Below are positions 11,258 through 19,356 of a stretch of DNA of 64,000 nucleotides, one piece after another. The DNA comes from Thioalkalicoccus limnaeus (GTDB lineage: Bacteria; Pseudomonadota; Gammaproteobacteria; Chromatiales; Chromatiaceae), in the NCBI RefSeq assembly GCF_041197575.1, contig NZ_JBDKXB010000001.1, positions 186,001 to 250,000 of the forward strand, given 5' to 3'. The notes under the pieces were generated by a model, which ran no database searches, was not told where the DNA came from, and worked only from the letters and a program-made list of their open reading frames with translations. The position numbers and the translations under genes are program-made. Positions within the stretch are counted from its first letter, which is position 1. Every line of letters starts with the position of its first letter.

Positions 11258-12610
11258 ATGGCCAAGAACACATCCTCCGTGATGGGGGCGCTGGGTAACA
11301 TGGGTCGCCTGAAAGAGCTGCGGCAGCGGTTGCTGTTCGTGCTTGGTGCTCTGCTCGTGTACCGGATAGCGACCTTCATCCCTGTGCCGGGCGTCAATCC
11401 CGAGGCCTTGGCCGCGTTGTTCGATCAGCATCAAGGGTCGATGCTGGACCTGTTCAACATGTTCTCCGGTGGCGCACTGGAGCGCGCGAGTATCGTCGCG
11501 TTGGGCATCATGCCCTACATCTCCGCGGCGATCATCATGCAACTGCTGACGGCCGTGGTGCCGAAGCTCGAGCAGCTCAAGAAGGAGGGCGAGTCTGGGC
11601 GACGCAAGATCACGCAGTACACGAGATATGGAACGCTGGGTCTCGCGACCTTCCAGGCGATCGGTATCTCGGTGGCCTTGCAGGGTCAGGCGGTCGCCGG
11701 CTCCTCGATCGTGACCCAGGTCGGTTTCGGCTTCGTGTTCACGGCCGTCGTGTCGCTGGTCACGGGCACCATGTTCCTGATGTGGCTGGGTGAGCAGATT
11801 ACCGAGCGAGGCATCGGTAACGGTATATCGCTGATCATCTTCGCCGGTATCGTCGCTGGGCTGCCCGCCGCGGCTGGTGGAACGCTGGAACTGGTTCGGA
11901 CCGGCGAGATGAATACGTTGGCGGTGCTCGCGATCTTCACGCTGGCCTTGGCGGTGACGGCCTTCGTGGTGTTCATCGAGCGCGGCCAACGGCGCATCAC
12001 GGTTAACTATGCGCGGCGACAGCAGGGCCGGCGGGTGATGGCCGCGCAGAGCACCCATCTGCCGTTGAAGCTCAATATGGCCGGTGTGATTCCGCCGATC
12101 TTTGCATCGAGCATCATCCTTTTCCCGGGGACGCTTGGGCAGTGGTTTGGCGCATCCGAGGATATGCGTTGGCTTGCGGACATCGCTTCGACACTGTCTC
12201 CCGGTGAGCCTGTGTATGTGATGCTCTACGCATCCGCCATCATCTTCTTCTGCTTCTTTTACACGGCCCTTGTGTTCAACCCGAAAGACACGGCCGATAA
12301 CCTCAAGCGCTCGGGTGCCTTCATACCGGGGATCCGGCCTGGGGAACAGACCGCACGCTATATCGACTTGGTCATGACACGCCTGACCGCGGTCGGCGCC
12401 ATCTATATCACTGGCGTCTGCCTGTTGCCCGAGTTCCTGATCGTGGGCTGGAACGTGCCCTTCTATTTTGGCGGCACGTCGCTGTTGATCGTGGTGATCG
12501 TGACGATGGATTTCATGGCGCAGGTGCAGGCCCACTTGGTCTCGCATCAATACGAAGGGTTGATGAAAAAAGCGAATTTGAAGGCACCCGGTGCCGGTAT
12601 GCTCCGGTGA
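11258..12610 (+). CDS. secY: Protein translocase subunit SecY
   Basis: SecY is the channel of the SecYEG inner-membrane translocon that exports unfolded proteins and inserts membrane proteins. The 450-aa product shows ten hydrophobic segments. It has the plug-region stretch [20 protein letters not shown] with [12 protein letters not shown], the cytosolic GERGIGNG-type loop ([19 protein letters not shown]) and [23 protein letters not shown] 11258 gives the MAKN start. It follows rplO in the standard spc order. Confidence 0.97.
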   Translation: MAKNTSSVMGALGNMGRLKELRQRLLFVLGALLVYRIATFIPVPGVNPEALAALFDQHQGSMLDLFNMFSGGALERASIVALGIMPYISAAIIMQLLTAVVPKLEQLKKEGESGRRKITQYTRYGTLGLATFQAIGISVALQGQAVAGSSIVTQVGFGFVFTAVVSLVTGTMFLMWLGEQITERGIGNGISLIIFAGIVAGLPAAAGGTLELVRTGEMNTLAVLAIFTLALAVTAFVVFIERGQRRITVNYARRQQGRRVMAAQSTHLPLKLNMAGVIPPIFASSIILFPGTLGQWFGASEDMRWLADIASTLSPGEPVYVMLYASAIIFFCFFYTALVFNPKDTADNLKRSGAFIPGIRPGEQTARYIDLVMTRLTAVGAIYITGVCLLPEFLIVGWNVPFYFGGTSLLIVVIVTMDFMAQVQAHLVSHQYEGLMKKANLKAPGAGMLR

Positions 12611-12655
12611 TGGGTTCCCGGGTGTCATGAAGATCATCGAAGGTGGAATGAGACA

Positions 12656-12769
12656 ATGAAAGTACGTGCATCGGTCAAACGCCTGTGTCGCCACTGTAAG
12701 ATCATCAAGCGAAATGGTGTGATTCGGGTGATCTGCAAAGACCTGCGGCATAAGCAGCGTCAAGGTTGA
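12656..12769 (+). CDS. rpmJ: 50S ribosomal protein L36
   Basis: L36 is the smallest ribosomal protein. The 37-aa frame reads [20 protein letters not shown], followed by [17 protein letters not shown]. It is the zinc-ribbon form, with Cys11, Cys14, Cys27 and His32 as ligands. It follows secY as in most Proteobacteria and is preceded by AAGGTGGAATGAGACA. Confidence 0.95.
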   Translation: MKVRASVKRLCRHCKIIKRNGVIRVICKDLRHKQRQG

Positions 12770-12783
12770 CAGCCTCTCTTCGG

Positions 12784-12812
12784 TTGACGTTGGAGTGTTG
12801 TTTGCGTAAACT
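12784..12812 (+). promoter_or_regulatory. Predicted sigma-70 promoter of the alpha (rpsM) operon
   Basis: A TTGACG -35 box (12784-12789) and a TAAACT -10 box (12807-12812) are separated by exactly 17 nt. They lie between rpmJ and rpsM. Predicted transcription would begin near 12,819, leaving a leader of only about 35 nt before the rpsM ATG. Confidence 0.75.
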
Positions 12813-12853
12813 AACCTGTTCACGGCAGGATTCTAGGACTGAGGATTGATCCG

Positions 12854-13210
12854 ATGGCCCGTATCGCCGGTGTCAATATTCCTGATAAGAAACACGCTGT
12901 GATCGCGTTGACCGCGATCTATGGTGTCGGTCGTACCCGAGCCGGGGAGATCTGCGATGCGGCTGGCGTCCCACGGGATGTCCGTATCCAGAACCTGACG
13001 GAAGAGGATGTCGACCGTTTGCGCGCTGCGGTGGCGCAATACACGGTGGAGGGGGACCTGCGTCGTGAGGTCTCTATGAATATCAAGCGTTTGATGGATC
13101 TCGGTTGTAACCGGGGCATCCGTCATCGCCGAGGTCTGCCGCTGCGTGGTCAGCGCACCCGTACCAACGCTCGTACCCGGAAAGGGCCGCGGCGTCCTAT
13201 CAAGCGATAA
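12854..13210 (+). CDS. rpsM: 30S ribosomal protein S13
   Basis: S13 is at the head of the small subunit and bridges to the large subunit and tRNAs. The 118-aa product starts [20 protein letters not shown] and contains [37 protein letters not shown] and KGPRRPIKR. First gene of the alpha operon, with its own predicted promoter upstream. Confidence 0.97.
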   Translation: MARIAGVNIPDKKHAVIALTAIYGVGRTRAGEICDAAGVPRDVRIQNLTEEDVDRLRAAVAQYTVEGDLRREVSMNIKRLMDLGCNRGIRHRRGLPLRGQRTRTNARTRKGPRRPIKR

Positions 13211-13246
13211 GGCACTTCAACAGTGCGAGATGTTCGGTAAGATTCG

Positions 13247-13633
13247 ATGGCAAAACCCGTTCGAGCGAAGAAAAAGGTCAAGAAGACGGTCGTGGATGGC
13301 ATTGCCCATGTCCATGCGTCTTTTAATAACACCATCATTACGATCACAGATCGGCAAGGCAATGCGCTGGCGTGGGCGACTTCCGGCGGGTCCGGATTTC
13401 GTGGTTCGCGGAAGAGTACTCCGTTCGCCGCGCAGGTCGCCGCGGATAAGGTCGGGCAGGCCGTCAAGGAGTTTGGGCTCAAGAATCTCGACGTGAACGT
13501 CAAGGGTCCGGGGCCGGGCCGGGAATCGGCGGTGCGGGCGCTCAACAATGCCGGTTTCAAGATTGCGAGCATCACCGACGTGACGCCGATACCGCATAAC
13601 GGTTGCCGCCCCCCCAAGAAGCGGCGCGTCTAG
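13247..13633 (+). CDS. rpsK: 30S ribosomal protein S11
   Basis: S11 forms the platform of the 30S subunit near the E-site. The 128-aa sequence includes [20 protein letters not shown], the signature [34 protein letters not shown] and the conserved tail [15 protein letters not shown]. Confidence 0.97.
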   Translation: MAKPVRAKKKVKKTVVDGIAHVHASFNNTIITITDRQGNALAWATSGGSGFRGSRKSTPFAAQVAADKVGQAVKEFGLKNLDVNVKGPGPGRESAVRALNNAGFKIASITDVTPIPHNGCRPPKKRRV

Positions 13634-13653
13634 GACCCGAATTAGGAAGCGAC

Positions 13654-14274
13654 ATGGCAAGGTACATTGGTCCGACCTGTAAACTGGCTCGACGTGAAGG
13701 TACAGATCTTGGTCTGAAGAGCCGCGCTCGCGCTCTCGACTCCAAGTGCAACCTCGAGAAGATGCCCGGCCAGGCCGGCGATCGGCGTCGCCGGTTGTCA
13801 GACTACGGCGTTCAGTTGCGCGAGAAGCAGAAGGTGCGCCGTATCTACGGCGTCATGGAAAGGCAGTTTCGCAATTACTACAAGAAGGCGGCGCGTCGTA
13901 AGGGCGCCACCGGTGAGATCTTGTTGCAGTTGCTCGAACGTCGCTTGGATAACGTCGTGTATCGGATGGGCTTTGGGGCCACGCGCGCGGAGGCGCGGCA
14001 GCTCGTTTTGCATAAGGGAATCGTCGTCAACGGTCGGGTTGTCAACATACCGTCGTTTCAAGTGTCGACGGACGATCAGATCGCGGTCAGGGACAAGGCA
14101 GCCAAGCAGGTTCGCGTACAGAATGCGTTGGCCCTCGCCGAGCAATACGGTTTTCCGGAGTGGATCGAGGTCGATACCAAGGTCCTCAAGGGGGTCTTCA
14201 AGCGAGTTCCAGACCGGACAGATCTGCCCGCGGACATCAATGAGTCGCTGATCGTCGAGCTGTACTCCAAGTAG
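13654..14274 (+). CDS. rpsD: 30S ribosomal protein S4
   Basis: S4 is a primary 16S rRNA-binding protein and, in E. coli, the translational repressor of the alpha operon. From ATG 13654 it is 206 aa: [40 protein letters not shown], the S4 domain [20 protein letters not shown] and the C-terminal LIVELYSK. The short leader before rpsM leaves little space for an E. coli-like S4-binding pseudoknot. Confidence 0.97.
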   Translation: MARYIGPTCKLARREGTDLGLKSRARALDSKCNLEKMPGQAGDRRRRLSDYGVQLREKQKVRRIYGVMERQFRNYYKKAARRKGATGEILLQLLERRLDNVVYRMGFGATRAEARQLVLHKGIVVNGRVVNIPSFQVSTDDQIAVRDKAAKQVRVQNALALAEQYGFPEWIEVDTKVLKGVFKRVPDRTDLPADINESLIVELYSK

Positions 14275-14295
14275 GAGTCTTCAGGGGGTTCTTGC

Positions 14296-15309
14296 ATGGT
14301 AGAGGTTGTTGGCGACTTCCTTAGGCCGCGCTCGATAAAAGTCGAGCCGGTCGAGGGGCGGGTCAATCAAGCACGGGTCTCGCTGGAGCCGTTGGAGCGC
14401 GGGTATGGGCATACGCTGGGTAATGCCCTGAGACGTGTGCTGCTATCCTCGATGTCCGGATGCGCGGTGACCGAGGTCGAAATACAAGGCGTTCTTCATG
14501 AGTACACGACTCTCGAGGGGGTGCAGGAGGATGTCCTAGAGATCCTTCTGAACCTGAAGGATGTTGCGATCTCGTTGAGCGGAAAAGACGAGGCGACCTA
14601 TACCTTGAGCAAAAAGGGGCCGGGTGTCGTGACCGCGGCGGATATCAGCCTGGATCATGCGGCGACCTTGTTCAATCCCGATTTGGTCATCGCGAATCTG
14701 ACTGGTCCGGTCGAACTCAGCATGTCGTTGACAGTGCGTCGAGGGATCGGTTACGAGCCGGCGGTGCAGCGCGAAGGTTACGGATCCGAGGACCGTCCGA
14801 TCGGCAAGTTGCAGCTGGATGCGTCTTTCAGTCCTGTGCGGCGGGTCGCGATCGAGGTGCAGGCGGCGCGTGTGGAGCAGCGTACCGACCTGGATCGATT
14901 GGTGATCGACCTCGAGACCAACGGGACGATCGAGCCGCGGAACGCGATCCAGACAGCGGCGCAGATCCTCAGGGATCAGTTGTCGAGCTTCATCGCGCTC
15001 GAGGGCGACGATAAGGTCGACACCGAGGAGCCGGTCGGTGCTCGAACCCCCGAATGGGATCCGGTTCTGTTGCGTCCGGTCGACGACCTGGAGTTGACCG
15101 TTCGATCGGCGAACTGCCTGAAGGCCGAGAACATTTATCTGATCGGCGATCTGATCCAGCGCACCGAGGTGGAGCTGTTGAAGACTCCGAATCTTGGCAA
15201 GAAGTCGCTGACGGAGATCAAGGACGTGTTGGCGACGCGTGGCCTGTCGTTGGGCATGCGCTTGGAGAATTGGCCGCCCGAGAACATCGACGAACTGACC
15301 ATTCGTTAG
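14296..15309 (+). CDS. rpoA: DNA-directed RNA polymerase subunit alpha
   Basis: The alpha subunit nucleates RNA polymerase assembly and contacts UP elements and activators. The 337-aa product has the N-terminal dimerisation domain signature [20 protein letters not shown] with [20 protein letters not shown]. The C-terminal domain contains [20 protein letters not shown] and [19 protein letters not shown]. It lies between rpsD and rplQ as usual. Confidence 0.98.
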   Translation: MVEVVGDFLRPRSIKVEPVEGRVNQARVSLEPLERGYGHTLGNALRRVLLSSMSGCAVTEVEIQGVLHEYTTLEGVQEDVLEILLNLKDVAISLSGKDEATYTLSKKGPGVVTAADISLDHAATLFNPDLVIANLTGPVELSMSLTVRRGIGYEPAVQREGYGSEDRPIGKLQLDASFSPVRRVAIEVQAARVEQRTDLDRLVIDLETNGTIEPRNAIQTAAQILRDQLSSFIALEGDDKVDTEEPVGARTPEWDPVLLRPVDDLELTVRSANCLKAENIYLIGDLIQRTEVELLKTPNLGKKSLTEIKDVLATRGLSLGMRLENWPPENIDELTIR

Positions 15310-15331
15310 AACAAGCATTCAGGATTCGATC

Positions 15332-15721
15332 ATGCGTCACCGAAAAGCCGGAAGGCAACTTAACCGCACCAGCTCGCATCGCCAGGCCATGTTTCGGAAC
15401 ATGGCCAATTCATTGTTTCGCCATGAGCTTATCAAGACCACCGTGCCGAAGGCCAAAGAACTCAGGCGTGTTGCGGAGCCTTTGATTACGCTCGCGAAGA
15501 CCGACTCGGTGCACACCCGAAGGCTGGCGTTCGCGCGCCTGCGGGACAAGGAGATGGTCGGTAAACTGTTCAACGAACTTGGCCCGCGATACCAGGAGCG
15601 CCCGGGCGGTTATCTGCGAATACTGAAGTGCGGGTTTCGTTCTGGGGACGCCGCTCCGATGGCCTACGTCGAGCTTGTTGGGCGGCCCGAGGTGGCCGTG
15701 GCTGCCGAAACCGACGACTGA
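15332..15721 (+). CDS. rplQ: 50S ribosomal protein L17
   Basis: L17 is near the polypeptide exit tunnel. The 129-aa product [20 protein letters not shown], with [20 protein letters not shown] and [20 protein letters not shown], is a full-length member. It is the last gene of the ribosomal block, followed by a strong terminator. Confidence 0.97.
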   Translation: MRHRKAGRQLNRTSSHRQAMFRNMANSLFRHELIKTTVPKAKELRRVAEPLITLAKTDSVHTRRLAFARLRDKEMVGKLFNELGPRYQERPGGYLRILKCGFRSGDAAPMAYVELVGRPEVAVAAETDD

Positions 15722-15744
15722 AGTCGGTTCTTCGTCGGCCAGAG

Positions 15745-15772
15745 AAAACCGGGCGTTGACCCGGTTTTTTTT
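15745..15772 (+). terminator. Rho-independent terminator of the ribosomal protein block
   Basis: A perfect 9-bp stem, AAAACCGGG (15745-15753) with CCCGGTTTT (15760-15768), encloses the 6-nt loop CGTTGA and runs into an eight-T tract. It lies 24 nt after the rplQ stop and separates this plus-strand block from the minus-strand genes that follow. Confidence 0.93.
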
Positions 15773-15787
15773 GTGCCGGCCGGTCAG

Positions 15788-16339
15788 TCATCGCAGTCGG
15801 TCACGGTCCAGCCGGAGCCGTCGGTACACGAAAATCTGACCACCTTCTCCGCGCAGCGCTATGCCGTCGTCGTGCAGTGCGTAGTCGAACCGATGCTCGA
15901 AGCCCTCGTGCCGGTTGCGCATCCTGACCTGTCGGTCATCATGACTTAGCGTGCCCTCGACATAACCAGCACCCGGTTCATAGAGGCGATAAAAGCGGCC
16001 CTGCACGATCAACAGGCCGCCGGTGGGGCTCTCCCAGAGTCCTTCGAATGGCCGTCCGGTTCCCTGTCCGACGATCTCACCGAGGTCTGACAGGGAACCG
16101 TCGAACGGTTCGAGGAATGGCCTCAGCCCATGGCCCATGCTCTCATCCATCCGCGGCGGGGTCATCAGGTTCGGATCAGGCGCCGGTATATTGCCGAAGG
16201 CGCCCATGGCCTCCATCATTCGCGACATGGCGTCGGCCATGGCCTCGCGACCGGTTTGGGCGCTGGCAGAGGGTGGCCCGACGCCGGTCAGGAAGCCGCT
16301 GACGAGCAACACTAGGGCTATCGACAGAGTGCGGGTCAT
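15788..16339 (-). CDS. Exported protein of unknown function
   Basis: I do not recognise this 183-aa protein. It begins with a clear Sec signal peptide (MTRTLSIALVLLVSGFLTGV, with likely cleavage after SASA-Q), so it should be periplasmic. The next part has a methionine-rich amphipathic stretch (ADAMSRMMEAMGAFG), then a beta-rich region with FEGLWESPTGGLLIVQGRFY and GEGGQIFVYRRLRL, which could be a small beta-barrel or lipocalin-like fold. No cysteines follow the signal. It is the last of four minus-strand genes (trpD-like, ubiA-like, thioredoxin-like, this one) and has a start at 16339 with only a weak ribosome-binding site. Function cannot be stated. Confidence 0.7.
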   Translation of the reverse strand: MTRTLSIALVLLVSGFLTGVGPPSASAQTGREAMADAMSRMMEAMGAFGNIPAPDPNLMTPPRMDESMGHGLRPFLEPFDGSLSDLGEIVGQGTGRPFEGLWESPTGGLLIVQGRFYRLYEPGAGYVEGTLSHDDRQVRMRNRHEGFEHRFDYALHDDGIALRGEGGQIFVYRRLRLDRDRLR

Positions 16340-16419
16340 CGCTGAAGCACCAATGCGGAAGTGGTCGAGGGTTGCGGTCTCAAGGGTTAACCGGGTTGAA
16401 TGACGTGGCCCCTATGGCG

Positions 16420-16953
16420 TCACGACGAGCGGGCCAGCCAGAGGCGGAACTGCAGTTCGAATGGTGGCGCATAACCCTGTTTACGAAAGAGGATCCGCCC
16501 GTCGCCGTCAATGACGAAGGTGGCTGGCACGCCGCGGACCTGGTACCGGTCGGCAAGGGATCCGTCGACGTCGGCGATCACCTTCGATCGGTATCCTCGG
16601 TCACCGAGGTAGGTTGCAATCTCATCGTGGCTTCCGGATCGTGTCGCGACGGTCAAGACGGCAAATGAGCGGGATAAACGGAGGATCTCGCCCTCTTCGA
16701 GTCGACAGATCGGGCACCAGGTGGCCCAGAAGTGAAGCAGCAGCGGTTCGCCCGCGTAATCGGCCAGGGTGACCGATTGGCCATCGACCAATTCCGCCAC
16801 GAAGGGTGGCGCCGGCCCCTCGGCCATGTCGTGCGCGGTGAAGGCGCGCACTGCCACGACGAGCGCGACGATCAGCGCACCCTGGAGAAGCACCCGAGTG
16901 ACTCGGCGGGTTGCCGATCTCGCCCGTCGGTGCTTTGGATTCGATATGCGCAA
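16420..16953 (-). CDS. Membrane-anchored thioredoxin-fold protein (TlpA/ScsD-like)
   Basis: Predicted periplasmic thiol-disulfide protein tethered by one N-terminal membrane helix (about residues 21-38). The thioredoxin fold follows, with the active site WCPIC (Cys80, Cys83) in LLLHFWATWCPICRLEEGEI and the cis-proline loop VRGVPATFVID. This is the arrangement of TlpA/ScsD-type proteins, acting in periplasmic disulfide exchange. The start is a TTG at 16953 with GGAG upstream. A later GTG (16893) is possible but would remove only the cytoplasmic part. It is 38 nt downstream of the ubiA-like gene and probably in the same operon. Its partner protein is unknown. Confidence 0.85.
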   Translation of the reverse strand: MRISNPKHRRARSATRRVTRVLLQGALIVALVVAVRAFTAHDMAEGPAPPFVAELVDGQSVTLADYAGEPLLLHFWATWCPICRLEEGEILRLSRSFAVLTVATRSGSHDEIATYLGDRGYRSKVIADVDGSLADRYQVRGVPATFVIDGDGRILFRKQGYAPPFELQFRLWLARSS

Positions 16954-16991
16954 CAGGCTATGCTCCGTGCTTCGAAGTCCGGATCAGCTCA

Positions 16992-17909
16992 CTACCATGA
17001 CAGCAGGGGTGTCCCGAAGATCAAGCCGACGATGATACCCAGATTGCTGACGTAGATGGCGCGATGCAGCGAGCCCTTGAAGGACGCCAGTGACGTGAGG
17101 TGATCCGGATCGGCGGTCTTGAATTCACGGAGCGCTGCGGCGACGAATAGCGCGGGCAACACCACGGTCAGCAAAGCCGATGCCGGATGATAGATCCCGC
17201 CGAGGATGTATCCGGTGCATAGCAAAACGCTGCCGACCGTCGCCGCCAGCGCGATGACACGGGCCCGTTCTCCACCGAGGAGAACGGAAAGGGTTCGCTT
17301 GCCGGTGACCCGATCGGCGGGCTGGTGTTTGAGGGTGCTGATCAGGGAACTCGCCAGCGCCAAAAGCAGGACCGGGCCGACGGCCAGCAGGGGCAGCGCG
17401 AGATCTCCTGTGTACAGGTAGAATCCGAACCATACCAATCCGCCGCCGATGGTCAGGGTCTCGAGCAACTCGCCGCGTCCGCGGTAATTCAGTCGGATCG
17501 GTGGGAAACTATAGGCCCACATGAAGAAGACCGATGCGACGCCGAATACCGGCGCGAGCGGGCGCTCGAACGCCGCCGCGAGTGCCAGACAGAGCGTGAT
17601 CTGTAGCCCGATCACGAGGAGGCCGGCCTTGAGCAGGTCCTGTCGGTCAAGGAGGCCGAGAGGTACCACGCGCGGATCGATCAGCTGCGGGAACAAGCGG
17701 GTATGCAGTCGATCCGCGTCGGCGTCCGCGTAGTCGTTCATGAAGATGATCATCAGCTGCGCGAACAACGCGAACAAGAGCCCGGCCGCGATGAGGACCG
17801 GCTCGAGCGACCCTGTCCCGGCCGCGCCGACAGCGAGTCCGATCGCGACCGGCAAGACCACCTTGATCAAGGACCCCGGTCGGGCCGCCAGCCACCAGAC
17901 CCTGATCAT
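16992..17909 (-). CDS. UbiA-family prenyltransferase, MenA-like
   Basis: Predicted integral-membrane enzyme that joins an isoprenoid chain to an aromatic acceptor. The 305-aa protein has about eight or nine hydrophobic helices. The first Asp-rich motif is NDYADADADR, and the second region DRVTGKRTLSVLLGG resembles the DRxxGKxT motif of MenA (1,4-dihydroxy-2-naphthoate prenyltransferase). YSFPPIRLNYRGRGE also fits. ATG 17909 overlaps the upstream trpD-like stop (ATGA), implying translational coupling and a shared pathway. Menaquinone synthesis is the simplest reading, but the TrpD-like partner is not part of the known menaquinone route, so the true acceptor may differ. The longer frame to 18092 is only overlap with the upstream gene. 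Confidence 0.85.
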   Translation of the reverse strand: MIRVWWLAARPGSLIKVVLPVAIGLAVGAAGTGSLEPVLIAAGLLFALFAQLMIIFMNDYADADADRLHTRLFPQLIDPRVVPLGLLDRQDLLKAGLLVIGLQITLCLALAAAFERPLAPVFGVASVFFMWAYSFPPIRLNYRGRGELLETLTIGGGLVWFGFYLYTGDLALPLLAVGPVLLLALASSLISTLKHQPADRVTGKRTLSVLLGGERARVIALAATVGSVLLCTGYILGGIYHPASALLTVVLPALFVAAALREFKTADPDHLTSLASFKGSLHRAIYVSNLGIIVGLIFGTPLLSW

Positions 17910-19012
17910 CGAGCCGCCACCCGGGTCAAGCGCGCCAGGCCCTGCTCTGGATGCCGATTCTGGCACGCGACCCAGTGACGCAAGGTCTCGAGGGCGCGGC
18001 CGGATTGCACGGCTGCGCGCGCTATCTCTAGACCCTGGGCCAAGTCGGTCGCTCGATCGACGATATACAGGACCGCCGCCGCGTTGAGACACGCAATGTC
18101 GCGCCGGGCTCGCGAACCTTCCGGGGACAAGGCATCGATGACCATCCGGGCTGCGTCCGGCGCATTGGTCGCTGTGGCGACCTCCTCTGGCCGTGCCCGC
18201 GTCAACCCGAGATCCTCCGGGGCCAGCGTCGCGCGCCGGATCTGGCCATCGGACAGCAGTTCGACCATCTCCGTCTCGCCCAAGGTCGAGAGTTCATCCA
18301 TGCCGGCGTTGCGTTTGCCGTTCCAGCCGAAACATACGAGGGCCCGTTGATAGCCGATCGCTCGCATGGTTTCGGCCGTCCTTTGGAGGAGGGTGGGGCT
18401 GAAGACGCCACGTACGGCGCGAGTTGGTCGCGCTGGGTTGGCCAATGATCCGGCGATGTGCAGCGTCGAGCCGAAGCGAATCTGCGCCAGTATTCGGAAA
18501 AGGGCCTGGGGGTGAACGGCTGGGCTCATGCCATTGAATAGCCCTATACCGACCCTCTCGATACTGCGTTTGACGGTGGCGACATCGCAATCGACATCGA
18601 CGCCGAGTGTCTCGGCGACATCGACGGTACCGACCTTGGATGTCACCGACCGGGCGCCATGGCGGGCCATGACCGCACCACAAGCGGCCGCGATGATCCC
18701 CGCCGCTGTGCTGACGTTGAAGGTCTTGAAACTGTCCCGACCGGTGCCGCTGTTGTCGACGAGCATTGCCGATGACCCGAGATCGACCTTGTTCGTGTCC
18801 AGTTCATAGATGGCCTCGAAACTCCCAGCGATTTCGTCGGTCGTTTCGCCCTTCGTGGCCAATGCGGCCATGAAGGCCCCTTGGTGGAGGTCCGGCTGCT
18901 CGTTGGCGATGATCTGTCGCCAACACTCCCGCGCCTCGTCTCGGCTGAGGTCATGCCCCTGGATCATTCGGGCGATCCGCTCGCCGAAGTAGGTCAGTCT
19001 TGATTCGTCCAC
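17906..19012 (-). CDS. Divergent TrpD-family (anthranilate phosphoribosyltransferase-like) protein
   Basis: A 368-aa glycosyltransferase family 3 protein related to TrpD, which transfers phosphoribose from PRPP to anthranilate. The N-terminal helical domain is followed by the PRPP loop, which reads GTGRDSFKTFNVST here where TrpD normally has GTGGD. ARHGARSVTSKVGTVDVAE, the SLANPARP segment and GMDELSTLGE correspond to later TrpD motifs but are degenerate. No other trp gene is nearby. Instead the stop overlaps a UbiA-type prenyltransferase. I infer a paralogue acting on another substrate, possibly an aromatic or amine that is later prenylated. It may equally be a non-catalytic relative like YbiB/TrpD2. 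A strong hairpin lies just upstream of the ATG. Confidence 0.85.
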   Translation of the reverse strand: MDESRLTYFGERIARMIQGHDLSRDEARECWRQIIANEQPDLHQGAFMAALATKGETTDEIAGSFEAIYELDTNKVDLGSSAMLVDNSGTGRDSFKTFNVSTAAGIIAAACGAVMARHGARSVTSKVGTVDVAETLGVDVDCDVATVKRSIERVGIGLFNGMSPAVHPQALFRILAQIRFGSTLHIAGSLANPARPTRAVRGVFSPTLLQRTAETMRAIGYQRALVCFGWNGKRNAGMDELSTLGETEMVELLSDGQIRRATLAPEDLGLTRARPEEVATATNAPDAARMVIDALSPEGSRARRDIACLNAAAVLYIVDRATDLAQGLEIARAAVQSGRALETLRHWVACQNRHPEQGLARLTRVAAR

Positions 19013-19042
19013 ATGCGGCCTCGTTGCGTGGCTGGTCCCGCT

Positions 19043-19076
19043 GCCAGTCGGACGCCCGGCGCACCGGGCGACTGGC
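19043..19076 (-). repeat. Strong hairpin in the leader of the trpD-like operon
   Basis: GCCAGTCG (19043-19050) pairs perfectly with CGACTGGC (19069-19076). Inside it CCCGG (19055-19059) pairs with CCGGG (19064-19068) around a short loop, with a 4-nt bulge on one side. It lies about 30 nt upstream of the ATG at 19012, so it would be in the 5' leader of the minus-strand mRNA or serve as a dyad operator. Confidence 0.6.
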
Positions 19077-19176
19077 GCGATTCGATCGCGTCTCTACTCT
19101 GGCCACGTAGGTGGCGGCTGCGTCGCGCGATTTCACGCCCCGGCCGAGACCGGCCCCTGCTCTGCTGCGCTGCGAA

Positions 19177-19206
19177 TTGACGGCTCCAGCGGTTCGGCTG
19201 GATACT
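19177..19206 (+). promoter_or_regulatory. Possible promoter of the SLC13-type transporter gene
   Basis: TTGACG (19177-19182), an 18-nt spacer and GATACT (19201-19206) resemble a sigma-70 promoter. The leader to ATG 19357 would be about 145 nt. Spacing and boxes are acceptable but not exceptional in GC-rich DNA. Confidence 0.4.
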
Positions 19207-19356
19207 GCCGCACCGGCCGTCCGCTGCACCGCGCAGCCCGGCTCGAGTGCGTCGCCGCGGACCTGGCGCGATGATCCCCGTCCGATGACCTGGTATTGTC
19301 CCAGATCGAGGGCGCGGGTGTGATTTCGCTGTACGGCGACTTTCCTCGGTCCTGAC

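Larger units (their letters stand above)
19013..19356 (+). promoter_or_regulatory. Divergent intergenic region between trpD-like operon and SLC13 transporter
   Basis: This 344-nt stretch holds no convincing gene. It contains a strong inverted repeat near the minus-strand start (19043-19076) and one plausible plus-strand promoter (19177-19206), listed separately. The rest is GC-rich and without recognisable structure. Confidence 0.6.

Noticed and set aside
11249..12823. A 524-codon minus-strand frame opposite secY
   Set aside because: It is the complement of a ten-helix membrane protein gene and reads as a His-, Arg- and Asp-rich polypeptide with no fold signal.
18822..19012. Assignment of the trpD-like gene as the tryptophan-pathway TrpD
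   Set aside because: The PRPP loop is GTGRD, other motifs are degenerate and no trp gene is adjacent. I kept only the family-level call.
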